64,000 bases of DNA from Anas platyrhynchos (Eukaryota > Chordata > Aves > Anseriformes > Anatidae). The notes beneath the pieces were generated by a model. The model searched no databases and was not told the origin of the DNA. It was given only the letters and a program-made list of their open reading frames with translations. The translations under genes and the position numbers were made by a program. The stretch is taken from positions 77,552,501 through 77,616,500 of the forward strand of contig NC_092621.1 in NCBI RefSeq assembly GCF_047663525.1, written 5' to 3'. Of this stretch, positions 1 through 11,154 are shown piece after piece (positions within the stretch are counted from its first letter, which is position 1; each line of letters starts with the position of its first letter).

Positions 1-614
1 AAAAAATGCCACAAATGATAATTTTAACATAAATCACAGGTTGTTTTGCTGCAAGGAAGGAGATTGTTTTGCTGCAATGAAATACCTTAAACCCATTAGA
101 GGAATCTTACTTAAAAAGCAGACTTTTAACCAATACTATAAAGAGGAGGAAAAGGAAAAGAAAAATCAATTAACAGATTACAAGCAGAACATCCACCTTC
201 ATCATTATTTCTTAAGAATTTGATATCTTATCTGATCAAAGTCAATTCTTTTACAATGCAATTGGTTAAAAGGCAGACGTTCTATCTTGCTTTAATTATG
301 TAGTTACTGTGGTAAAAGTAATGAGATGACAGTGAAAATCCGCTTAATTGTTCTGGAACTGTTGCTGACTTCATATTTAATCGTGTCTTGTTCCTTCTGT
401 TCAGATGTGAACTTTCCCATGGTGCATAAGGGACTTTGCATGGTGGAGGCTGTTTGAGTCAGAGGGAATTAACGGGATCTTCCAACAATGGAAGGAAACA
501 GAGGATTCCATAGTTTTAGTGATAAATTTGTCACCATTTCCAGATATAAATTGTCCTCATTTATCTGAGAGATTTTGAGTGTTGTTTTCACTTAAGGATC
601 TTCCCTTTCCTTCT
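1..614. other. Unique AT-rich sequence, no gene seen
   Basis: No coding signal is visible. A 60-codon open frame starts at 41 but is lysine-rich, resembles nothing known and lies in AT-rich DNA. A 14-base string (ttgttttgctgcaa) occurs twice, at about 43 and 65, a small local duplication. The right edge grades into a pyrimidine-rich simple repeat. Confidence 0.6.
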
Positions 615-643
615 CCCTTGCCCTTGCCCTTGCCCTTGCCCTT
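615..643. repeat. (CCCTTG)n microsatellite
   Basis: About five tandem copies of the hexamer CCCTTG inside a longer pyrimidine-rich tract (about 600-648). Confidence 0.9.
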
Positions 644-748
644 TTCTGAGCCATTAGTTAGCCTGCTGCAGACACTACCACCAGGATAAAAGAATTTTTT
701 GGAGGTGTTATAAATGAAGTCTCAACACAATCTGAATTTTGTAATACT

Positions 749-830
749 TATAAAAGGTAAAAAAGCTAAAAAAGGTATAAAAGGTATAAAAGGTATAAAA
801 GCTATAAAAGTTATAAAAGGTATAAAAGGC
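749..830. repeat. (TATAAAAGG)n imperfect minisatellite
   Basis: About eight imperfect copies of a 9-10 base unit reading tataaaagg or aaaggtataa. It sits at the edge of the minus-strand LTR-like segment that follows, so it may be an expansion within the U5 or 3' end of that LTR. Each unit resembles a TATA box, but in this setting replication slippage explains it better than promoter function. Confidence 0.85.
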
Positions 831-1130
831 AAGTAAACAGCGCTGGGTGTGCGGGGAGTCTACGCTCTACCAACACACACACACGAACATCAAACATTCT
901 AAATATACAGAACATTGCTTTACATACTAAACCCGAGTATGCTTATACATACGTACAATCAGGAAAGGTAACAAACAATCCTTTAAGTTCCATGACTTAC
1001 TAAACTCGAGTACACCTAAAAAACATATGTACAATCAGGAAAGGTAACAAACAATCCTTTAAGTTCCATGACTTAACAGTCTCCATTTTCCATTGCTTTT
1101 CTTAATTACAAACAAGTCTCCATTTTCCAT
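831..1130 (-). mobile_element. LTR-like segment of an endogenous retrovirus (left)
   Basis: Read on the minus strand, the segment has LTR-like traits: a possible U3 start (tggaaaatggagac) near 1128 just after a short purine stretch, a TATA-like gtataag near 940, and a GT-rich R/U5-like block near 840-900. It contains a 73-76 bp tandem duplication. The motif around 1040-1076 (cctttaagttccatgactta) resembles one in the right-hand LTR at about 1974-2013 (cagaaacttccatgcctta), which suggests two related LTRs. No intact TG...CA boundary or target duplication was found, so the limits are approximate and the family is unknown. Confidence 0.5.
925..1073. repeat. Tandem duplication, 73-76 bp unit, two copies
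   Basis: Copy one spans 925-997 and copy two 998-1073. Both start tactaaac.cgagta, contain acaatcaggaaaggtaacaa and end in gttccatgact. Next to it the 17-base string agtctccattttccatt also occurs twice (about 1078 and 1111). Duplicated U3 blocks are common in retroviral LTRs, where they often carry enhancer sites. Confidence 0.9.
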
Positions 1131-1162
1131 TCCTTTTGAACAATATGTCTCACTTTGAGGTG

Positions 1163-1759
1163 TCAAGCAACTTGGTCTTCAGGCCTTATGTATCCCGTTC
1201 TTCCCGGACTGAAGAAAAATGTATCCATCTCCTTTTCAAGGCCAATGAGGTCAAAAGGCATGTTCAGGTCACCAGGGGTCATAACAGCAAAAGCCTTCGA
1301 TGGCTGTAGCAGCAGAGGGGCCGATGGCGTAGCAGTCAGATCAGTAAAGGAGCCCACAGCTCCCTCACTGCCTGGCAAACCACACGTTTCTGACTGTGGT
1401 CCCACGTGGCTCTTTAAGGCCTCAGAGATTGCTCACCAGATGCCGAGCAATCCCACCGCAACCTTGTCGTTTTTACTTGCAGAGTCCCACACCTTGATCT
1501 CAGTTTGGTCCCATGTTTCAGGATCATAAACTGTCTGATTGTTAATAAGGAGAATAAGCTGTAAGGTTACCAGGACAGTCTTTGTTCCTAAGGACGTATG
1601 ATTCCCCATAATGCGCAACTGCTTACGAGTGAGAGGCAGTTGTGTGCGCAGCTCTGCTTCTCTCAGCTCAAGCTTCTCTCCAGCTGCAGCACGCCCATTT
1701 CCAGCAACTTTCAGTACAAGCTTCTCTGAGCAGTTTGCTGAGTTTGGCCGAACCCATCT
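1163..1759 (-). pseudogene. Gag-like remnant of an endogenous retrovirus
   Basis: On the minus strand one frame runs about 199 codons from 1759 to the stop at 1163, broken only by an in-frame TGA at 1433-1435. A Met-Gly start, as used for N-myristoylated matrix proteins, occurs in this frame near 1609. A second Met-Gly start in another frame near 1754 suggests a frameshift between them. The frame begins just downstream of an LTR on the same strand, where gag lies in a provirus. The product is short for gag and has no zinc knuckle; capsid, pol and env are missing. The gag assignment rests on position and the Met-Gly start, not on a database match; env or a non-coding leader remain possible. 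It is a broken copy. Confidence 0.4.
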
Positions 1760-1789
1760 TCATGAGGCGATCAATGTGCCTGTTCCCAT

Positions 1790-2180
1790 CCTGGTCTCTG
1801 TTCTGCTAGCCTGTTCCTCTTCACTCCTTTTTCCTGCTTCTTTATTGATCATAACTTCATCAAATCATGTTGCCTTCCTTTTTTATCTTGAGAGCAGGCT
1901 CCCCTCTTATACCCTTCTCTCCACAGCAGTTCTTTTCAAAACAACTTTTCATAGGTCGAACAACTTTGCATATAACAGCAACAGCAAACAACCAGAAACT
2001 TCCATGCCTTAACGGCTGGAAAACAAGAAACCAGCTGGAGAACAAGAAACCAGAGACTGCATGGAGTCTCCTGAATCACCCTTCTTTGTTTCCTCTAAAC
2101 TCTTTTACATTCCTGATGGCCTCGTCCTTAAGAGTCTAATGTTATCTCAACTACGGGGCTTTCCAACCCCCATGGCCACA
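1790..2180 (-). mobile_element. Endogenous retrovirus LTR (right)
   Basis: On the minus strand the segment starts TGTGGCCATGG at 2180. It carries a TATA-like element (gtataagag) at about 1902-1911 and an AATAAA signal at 1841-1846, about 60 bases further on, the spacing expected for TATA, cap site and polyadenylation signal in an LTR. The end near 1790 is uncertain because I find no clean tRNA primer-binding site after it. Just upstream (2190-2202) is a purine run resembling a polypurine tract. Length is about 390 bp. The family was not identified. Confidence 0.6.
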
Positions 2181-2189
2181 CTCCCAAAT

Positions 2190-2202
2190 CTCCCCCTTCT
2201 TT
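2190..2202 (-). other. Polypurine-tract-like run beside the LTR
   Basis: Minus-strand aaagaagggggaga lies about 10 bases before the TGTGG start of the LTR at 2180. Retroviral polypurine tracts prime plus-strand synthesis and sit directly before the 3' LTR. The small gap and the location on the outer side of an LTR that also precedes a gag-like frame make this tentative. Confidence 0.4.
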
Positions 2203-2428
2203 ATTAATATCAACCCTTTTCTTGACGTGAATTACCACTCCATATATAACAGATGTTTTTGAGCAAAATCAAGCAAGGACCCCAGCAACATACCCCTCAC
2301 TGGGTGTGTGGCTGTTCTCTTGAGATGTTACCAGATGCTCTTCTCCTTTCCCACTTTTTTTGGGGGGAGAGGTTTGTGTGGGGTGGGCATGGAAATGATT
2401 TCTACTAAAGTATTTTTACTTATGACAT

Positions 2429-2464
<36 letters not shown>

Positions 2465-2971
2465 ACCTGAAGATAAATGACAGAAGACAGTCAGGCTTCA
2501 TTAGTATAGTATCCAACAACTGATTTAATTATGAAGGTATGGAGGTACACATTAAAATATTTGGTAAAGGATAATAAATCATACAGATAACACAGGAAAG
2601 GAAAGGAAATTCCATGTATACAACTGAACTTCCTGCATTCCCTAACAGCTAACTGTTTTTGCTTTTCAAGGCTTATCATATGTCCAGCAATGCTTTTCCT
2701 GAAGATAAGGGCATTATCTTTTAGGAAAAATTGCTTTGTGATGTATGCAGGTCTGTTATGCAGTTTCTTACACAGTACTGAAACACGACCATTTTACATC
2801 TGGTGGATGCAGTATGATGCAGCTGTGGGGAAAAACAGGCTGAGGTGAAAAGGGATCTAGGTAAGGACACTGACACTGGCGTTTGAAAGGCAGTGAACAA
2901 AGCACTGACAAAATTGCGTCCTCTGCCTGACTAGAAGCAGGTCTGGTAGCAACAGATCCCAGGAATCTAAG
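2203..2971. other. Unique sequence between two LTRs, with a poly-A run
   Basis: No gene is seen. It holds an A30 run at 2433-2462. Frames at 2308-2523 and 2491-2679 span or flank the A-run and look non-coding. The stretch 2820-2970 is less AT-rich but unrecognised. The last four bases (taag, 2968-2971) form the left target duplication of the next LTR. Confidence 0.6.
2433..2462. repeat. Poly-A run, 30 bases
   Basis: Uninterrupted A30. I see no target duplication or retrocopy body attached, so it is scored as a mononucleotide microsatellite. Confidence 0.95.
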
Positions 2972-3448
2972 TGTGGGAATAGAAATGTTGTTTTTGCAGA
3001 GTTACATTGTTTAGAAGGAGGGAATGTGGTACTGAGATATGCTTACAGTGATAAGAAAGTTTAGCAGGCAACCTAGTAAAATGCAGACAACCAGACTCCT
3101 TAGGACAATTAGGTGAAAATCACGGTGTCAAGTCAAGTCAGATAAGTGAAGAAACATTACCACTTCAAGCAGTAAAAATGTCAAAAGAAATTTGAAATTT
3201 AACAGGCCGGCAACTGAAGGTCATGCATTGTTTGTGAAGCATCAGATAGATTGTGAACCTGGATTACCCACTCAGTGGGGAAACAGGGGAGGGTCCTGCC
3301 ATCAAAAGGTATATAAACTGTGTTTTGGAACTAGTAGATGCGCTCTCTCCTGCTTGTGGGGCGCCCGCCATTGCAATCGCGAATAAATCACTACTTCACT
3401 GAGATCCTCGCCTGAGCCTAAGTTATTGGCTACAGAGTGTTTCTCACA
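2972..3448 (+). mobile_element. Solo LTR with 4-bp target site duplication
   Basis: A 477-bp element starts TGTGGGAATAG and ends TTTCTCACA. It is flanked by identical taag at 2968-2971 and 3449-3452. Inside are a TATA box (tatataaac, 3310-3318) and an AATAAA signal (3382-3387) 70 bases later, so transcription would start near 3340 and R would end near 3405. The U3/R junction is more GC-rich than its surroundings. No internal retroviral region adjoins either side, so this is a solo LTR left by LTR-LTR recombination. A 4-bp duplication is typical of class I (gamma-like) endogenous retroviruses; class II give 5-6 bp and ERVL 5 bp. The open frame at 3192-3386 is incidental. Confidence 0.8.
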
Positions 3449-3452
3449 TAAG

Positions 3453-6400
3453 CAATTACACTATCATTAAATATTGAGGAAAAGTGTGATAAGTAAAGGA
3501 TTTGACAGCCTTGAAAGAACCCTGCTCTTCCAAGAAACATACACACCAAGGTCTGTTCCCATCACCTGATGTCCTTCAACAGTCTAATTCTTTCTTCTAC
3601 ATCAGCCTTAAGCAACATGTGATTTCCTGAACTTTCATTTCTTAATGGGGAAGGATGCTGCCCATTTGCTGGTGGTCCCCAGATGGTTCTTGGCAGCCAA
3701 GGTCCAACCTAAAACCCATCAAAATCAAGGTGCTTTGGCTTTGTCCCCTAAATGGACATGAATAGTATCAGCCCCAGAAGGACCACCATCAGGGTAGGAT
3801 CCTGCAAAAAAAACAAGTGTGGCAGCTGAACAATTATACATCATCCTCTGATCAGAACCGTTGTGCCTCTTTGGGAAATCCACTTAGCTCCCAGTAAAGG
3901 CCATCCCCAGTTTTTCTTACTTAAGATAGCACCTTCTCCCAGGCAGATGTTTGCACAGCGCTGAAGACATTGGCTCTTGCTGTGAAGTGTTCACAATTTA
4001 AGATCACCTGTTAGAGTTAACTGAAGAGTAATGCATAAGAGTAAAGTCAAATCTGATTCAATTAAACTCTTCCATCAGCAGCTGGATTTTTAAATGGACT
4101 AATTTTCAAATAATATCTGAACAAACCATTGGCAATACTGTTGTCATTCATTTCAGTTGCAAAAGGTGTTATTTTATAGTCTTTTAATATTTAAACTATT
4201 TCAAGTTGGCATCTTTAAAAATAAAAAATATTAAATATGTTTATTTAAATACACTAAATATAGAGATAGAAAAGAAATGCCAATTTCTGCTTTATGCCTT
4301 TCCAAAATAAATTTCAAACATAAACCTTGAAATCTTGAACAAAATACTAAATATCTTAATTTATATATATATCAGTATTTTTCTTTCAAAATACTGAAAA
4401 GATTAAAAAAAAAAAAAAAAAAAGGAACATGGTCTACAGGATGAAAATAAATTTATTTTGTTCACTTTTTGTGACCAGCTTTTTTTTTATATATATAAAC
4501 GAACATATGCTTCTTGATTGTTTGCATTTCATGTAGTTAGGTTCACTCTGTGGCAGCATTTGGAGGATAAGCATTCTCCTTTTCTCATACACTTCAATTT
4601 CATTTCTGGACATATTCATGCCTATTTTATATGTGCAGAGTCAGACGACTTCAGAAAAGTTATATGGTAAATGTCTGGTTAGATTACGGTCCTCTTTTCC
4701 TTTAAATAGTGGTCAGGGCCTGTCAATGTCAATTATTGCTCTTTTAGCACTCTTTACATATCATTGCATAGCAAACAGAACAAACTATCAGCTAGAGACG
4801 CTGTTTTAATTTCCAGTCCCCATAACCTACTGTATCTGTATAAGAGAAGAACAGTCACAGAGCTGGCAGCTGTTTTCAACCCTTCATGTTTTGCAGACTG
4901 AGGGTATTCTAACTGCAAAAGCATTTAAGTGCCAACAGAAAGTCACATATGATTTATATTAGCTATTCCCCAACAGTTCTGTAAGTAAAATAATAGTCGG
5001 TGCAAGTGGCTGTGAAAAGATTTCCTGATTAATGATTATGAGATATTTCAGCCTATGGGTGAGGGAACACATTACTTAGTATCTTTGAGGACAAAGATAC
5101 AGTGGGTCATGAGGCTATAGCAGTAGCAGAAGTTGGTCAGAGCTTCTCATCCAGACCTGTAAGCCTGAACTAATATCCTCCAGGACAACGGACCACGGCT
5201 CATGTGAGAAGCAAAGGAGTACAACAGCCAGGGATGGTGCACACGTCTGCTGCTCTGAGCAGCTGCTCACCTTGTGCAAGTCCTGCACTGTGCAAAACAA
5301 TCAATCCTCTCTCTAACACCAGCATATTTAAATGAATGCTGGCTTTATTTACTTGTGTGTTTGCTTGCAGTATGGCTGGGAAACCCCTCAAGTACTTTAA
5401 GCCCGGGTTCCTGATAAGCACTTCATTGTTTTTACAGCTCTGTCTTCTTGGTTATTCCCATAAAGATGGCTTCTCTCAGGGGAGACAAGGTTAAAATTAA
5501 ATAGACATGACATGAGTCAAAATGAATTTGGCATTCAGAAGAAGGTTGTTGCAAATACCCTGTCAAGGGGCACAATAAGTGAAGCCCCATTATACTCATA
5601 GAATCTTGTAAAACGTGATATATTTTAATAGCAGAAAATCTAGATAATCCATCATGTCTCAGAGAGCTGAAGTAGGGATACAGTTTCTCCTCTCCACTAT
5701 GTATTCTCACCTGCTCACCTGCTCGAGGCTCAAACACCACAAGCAAGCAGTGCTCTTGTGAAAGTGTTGTAGATTCAGAGAAGTTCCCACCATGCGTGCT
5801 GGGAAAGGCAATGTGCTCACAGATGTCAGCAAACAGGAGGGTGAACAAACATCTCACACACCCTCCCTGTCTGCATTTTGTGAAATTTTTGTTACATGTG
5901 TGTTCTCCTAATGGGAATTCTACTTTTTAGTGCAGATCAGTAGTTGAGAGTGAGCAGGGAAACAGCAGGATGCTGTTCATATGCCACAGTGACTAGCAAG
6001 GCACATGCAGCACAGACTTTCTTTCTCCCTGCACCAATCCATGTGCAGATCTCTACCCTTCCTTTCCTCATGTGGAATATAAGCCAGGCCAGGTTTCTGA
6101 CTCCTCCACAACAGCATACCTCAACCGAGTGGTCCATAAGCCAGACAAGGCAAAAAAATTGAACAGCGGTCTACTGTGGGCAAAGATATTCTGGGCCAAA
6201 TTCAGAGAAGTTACACAATTTAAGTTTGTGTCAGTCACAAAAAGTAGCTGGGTAAATAGGTCAGTTTCCCTTCTCATTTCATCTTATTAATATTACTGAT
6301 TCCTTCCTTTCTTCCCTTGTTACAGGAACTCCCATACCCAGAATGTCAGTTTCATGTTAATGCCACTTTCACCAACATTTAATAATGTGATTCACCAGAA

Positions 6401-9400
6401 CATTTAGTAATGTGCATTTAACTGTAGCTACAGCTGAAGATTATTCCTCTTCAGAGAGCATTTGAACTCAAGCTTATCTGGAAGTCAGAAATAATGTTAG
6501 TAGAACTTAATTGAATATGTTCTTAAAGTTAAGGTTACATGCAGCTGGGAAAACCCTGGTAATTTTTCATTTTTCTCTCTGTCCTCCAGGTTTATTAGCC
6601 CCTTTAGTTTCTGTTTAAAATTCTGTTCCCTTTTCTGTCATTTTCTGCAAATGTCCCATTTTGCTCAAAAGGATTTTCCAACCGACTGTTTTCAGGGCCT
6701 TGCAATAGGGTCAGACTGATTTTTGTTATTCCAGCCACCAAATGTGTGAAATAAAGACTTGAGACTTTCTACTTCCCAAAGTAAGACCCATAATATCTGT
6801 GGGATTTAATCTAAAATAAAAAGAATTGGGTTGTTCTCTAAGGTTGAAAAGGCAAAGGTGATATCAGACAACTCACAGCAAGACTAAGTACATTATTTCT
6901 AGGGTACCAGCAGGAAGCATATGCTTGAGCTGGCTTTAAAAGCAGCTGTAGCTACCACTGAGTGTTAATCTTTTCTCTGGAAGATAACTAAGCAACATAA
7001 ATAAAAAATTTCTGCAGACATGAGTTTACAAATTAGAATGACGGACTAAATTTTCTCAGAATGATTCCATTCAAGCCCAAAGAGGCTTAACTTGGGCTAT
7101 AAACTGGACAAAGTATTTCAGTCATTATCTGCAGAAAAATATAATTCATTTTATTTTTCCTATCGACAATTAAGGTCCTATGACAGCTGGGTATTCTGTG
7201 AGAATTCTGCTAATATCTGCAGCTAATTTTCATCATGGGCCCTTTAATAGATCAAAGCGAAATCAGTACAGACTAGCTCATCACTATCCTGATAGCAATA
7301 CTGAGTTTGTCTCTCTCTCTCACTTATTAACATGCACAGAATCAGCAGTAGGGACAACCCAAGGACTTTGTTTTTTAACTTTCTAATGAAAAGAAAGGAT
7401 GCACAGACCACTACTTCAAATAATTTTGTGGATATGCATTTGTACATATGTGCCCATATACATGCTCTCCTATACAACCCACCCCAAAATTTGTGTGCAC
7501 ACATTTTACATATAACCATATATATATGAAATATAATTAATTGGAATATAATTTTAGGATGCTGTGTTCTTTAAAACCTATTGAAATTATTCCTTTGATT
7601 TGACGTAGAGATGTAGAGAAGATCTAGTGTGGATGTAGGATCATTTAGTATGATTCTGTGTCAGTCATACTGCAATGACATGTACTGAGAAACAGCTCCT
7701 CCATCAGCCTAGTATTTCTTACTGCATCTAAACTTCAGTTCAGAAATCTCTGCATAGACCACACACATCAGCCACATCACTTCAGAGAATATTTACATAT
7801 AAGGCCATAGACACCTCAGTATTTATGTTAAAATGCACTCTGTTAGAATGTCACCAAGCACCAGTGTTGAAACAGAGCATAATACAGAAGCAATGTCAAT
7901 GTGAAGTCTAGCTTAAGACAAGCAGATTCCACAAGAGCTTATGTGATGGAAAGTTCTTTCAGAAGTTTTGTAGGATGTGAAATTGACTACTACTGCTTCA
8001 GTGAGCTTCAGACAAGACCTGAACACCTCAGTCTACAATGAAGCCTGATGGGAGCCACAGTATGAGTTACAGGAGGTAAGGAGAGTACACAGCTGCTAAC
8101 TCCTCAGCCCTTTGGATACACACAGCAGCAGGGGATGCTAATGGAGACGGGACAGGGGATGAACCAGCTGCAAAAATTTACCAACCTTCCCCTGCTTGCA
8201 CCCAAGAAGCTATGTAGACACTAAAGACAAACAAACAAATCTAGAAAATATGTTTACATGCTTGTATATAGCTCTGAAATGTGATGGTAAATTTAATACA
8301 AAATAAAACAAAAACAGAAATCTTCATCTTTCTGCAGATTTATAGAACCATCCAACAGAACGGAATCAATGTGATCCTGTTATGGAGTTCTGAAAGACAG
8401 CTCACAGAAAATCAAAAGAGATAGCAACAGTATTATATCTTTCAGGATTTTAGAGTAACAACTATAAAACTCAGCTACATTCCTTGAGAAAGCTGATGGT
8501 CCCACAGGTATTAAAAGCCACTCAGCCTCCATCCGAGATCCATGCCATGTTCTCTCTTTTACTGAACATCAGATCTGAGAGGTTGTTAAATGTTGTGTTT
8601 GGCTTTTTTGGTTCACTGTGCTGTGAAGCACTAGCCTAGAGCCTAATTTGGTATTTGGGCCCTGCATTGCTATCATCTCTGTACTTTGGGAATGATCTCT
8701 TGTATACTATTAATAATTACCTTTTCTCCCTTTTGTACTCTAGGAGCCAATTGGTAGAGGATATAAGGAATGGTATCTCCTCCCTCTTTCCCTGTGGGCT
8801 AGTTAAAATATCTTTTGAGTACTTTGAATCTTTGGGTAACCAACATACTTCTGTTGCTAGGTCTCCAGAATGTGTTTCTGTTGCTTTGTTGTGTTGTGAT
8901 TTGTTTTGTTTTGTTTTTCTAAGATTAAAAAATTAGTTAAGAATACCTCCCAGGAATCTGCTCCAAGGCAGTGTGGTGGTGGATGGCAAAGTACCTGTAA
9001 TAGTTGTCTCCTCTGATGGTTTTGAACTTCACCCCTAACCCCGTGAAAACCTAAAAAAATTATAGAACGTTTGAAAGAAATATGACCTGATTCTGACAAT
9101 GCCAGAGTTAAGCTTGCCACTCTGTGCTTAGGCATGGCCTTTGCCTATCAAATAGTAGCCAACTGTATTTAGAACCCTCAAGGGGAAAAGAAGATCACAG
9201 GGACTATGGCTAAATCAGACAGCCAAACCTTGATGGTATTTGTTGCCCCTGTGATCAGGAAGAAACAATTTCACGTGTTTCTTTTCTTCAGGAAATGACA
9301 TCTCATTTAGTCAGGGAAAAAGCATCTCCTAGGAGGGAGCAGAAAGAAGAATCAGAAGAGGCAGGCTGCTCTGCAGAAGTGCACCCTCCTCCCCGTCCTT

Positions 9401-10930
9401 TTAACATCCAGATGCAAATTCTGCAGGGTGAACCAAGATCTTCCGTCCCGTAGAGGGGATTCAGCCAAATCTGTATAAATGGCATCTGCTTAGTATTTCT
9501 AATATTTTCAGGGAAATAAACAGACAAATATGAGCATGTTGCTTCTGATTAGAATTCAAAGTATTTATTGTTAATTTATTATTAACATAATTTTGAAAAA
9601 TAACTTTTTGTCTTTATTTGTACACTAATCAGTGCCTGGGATAACTCCTGGATACTGAAAAACAACTGGCAATATGAGTGATTTATTAGGTCGTTCCCTG
9701 GCATGGCTTCAGCCTCTGCTAACCAACAGGTTACCATGGCGAGAACCACTGGCCATGATATGGCAGCAAGGGAGCTCCAGGGACCATTGCTAATTGACAG
9801 TTTCCATGCAGCCAACTTAGCCTGCACACAACGAGAGTTCATTATCATCAGCCATGGTCTGTTGCATGCCAGGTTGTGTCAGTCTGCAAGGATGTTTCCA
9901 AGTACACTTACTTCTCTGGTTTAGACACGACCTTTTATTTCTAGTTCCTTGATAAAGATTGAAGGGTTGGGAGGAACACTGTATAGCTATTTATATGTTT
10001 GCCTCTTCACCACATCCTTGCTTGTTATATGTATTTGTAAAACAGACATTGAAAAGCCTTTCACTAGTCAGTTTCTCTAATAACCCTTCCAGACTTTTCA
10101 GGGATTTATTTTCTAAACACCAACATTTTTCTAGGATGTACATTAGTTCTTTTTTTCCTGCTGCAATGACTGAGGATAGAGCACAAGCTTTAGTAATCAG
10201 TCGCACCACCAAGGACATTACTCATTCGTTTCTGCATAAATGTTCTGGTGAAAAGGGTTGAAGACATTTTTCCCTCAGTGAGGATGCCAGTGGCACATGG
10301 TGTAGTCAGCAGATTTTCTCCCTGGGATCTATGGCAGAGCAGAAAGAGGCCCGGTGGGGTGATTCTAAGCAGGAACACTTTTTGCTAAGTTTGCTAGCCA
10401 GATAGCTAAGGAGAGTTACATGTGTCACCAGAAGGCACGAAGGATGCTCTTGCAGTTCACTGAAGCAGGATGTCCACCCTGTCCTTGTTCAGAGGCTGCC
10501 TACAGGTATGATACAAGTAGGATATACTAAGGATCCTCTTAAGGCCAAGTCCTTCAGGATAGTTTACACAGAGCTCACAAATCCCGAGACTCAGCATTCT
10601 CTGCTACTATGCATGAGAGCAGAAAGAGGTTGTGCAAGTATTGCAGTGGGATAAAATCTCGCTTTGATTCTTCTACTACCACCTGGTAATATATAAAAGG
10701 CATACATGCAGTCATGCAGTGGAAGAGTAAGGGGGAATGTCCCATGTATCTTGGAAAAAGCACAACTGAGCTAAAACCTAAGGCTTATTTCACACAAGAG
10801 TAATGTATTCTCTTCAGAATGAAACACAAGACTTCTCTGTGTGCACGTTATATCATATGTTGTAGGTTTGTATCTTGTCCTGGGAAACATATATTGTCCA
10901 AACAGCTACTGAAATCAAAGGAGACCAAAA
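3453..10930. other. Long unique AT-rich interval, no gene recognised
   Basis: I find no mobile element with a clear family signature and no convincing exon. Small features are poly-A at about 4405-4423, a TA-rich patch near 4362-4374, GTTTT repeats near 8900-8920 and several open frames of 60-141 codons. The longest is on the minus strand at 5432-5857 (141 codons). It has no domain, signal peptide or membrane pattern I recognise, and neighbouring frames are also open by chance. Region 9640-9870 is less repetitive and compositionally balanced; see the findings. Function is unknown. Confidence 0.55.
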
Positions 10931-11154
10931 CAAATAAATAATAAAATAAAATAAATAAAATAAAATAAAATAAAATAAAATAAAATAAAATAAAATAAAA
11001 TAAAATAAAATAATAAAATAAAATAAAATAAAATAAAATAAAATAAAAAATAAAATTAAAATAAAATAAAATAAAATAAAATAAAATAAAATAAAATAAA
11101 ATAAAATAAAATAAAATAAAATAAAATAAAATAAAATAAAATAAAATAAATAAA
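10931..11154. repeat. (AAAAT)n microsatellite, about 220 bp
   Basis: More than 40 near-perfect AAAAT units, with a few AAAT and AAAAAT variants that break the phase. It creates an artificial Phe/Ile/Leu/Tyr-rich frame on the minus strand, which is not a gene. Unlike the similar array at 34974-35176, I see no LTR around it. Confidence 0.98.

Noticed and set aside
3192..3386. 64-codon + strand frame
   Set aside because: Lies inside the solo LTR and spans its TATA box and polyadenylation signal.
5432..5857. 141-codon minus-strand frame
   Set aside because: No recognisable motif, signal peptide or membrane segment; isolated.
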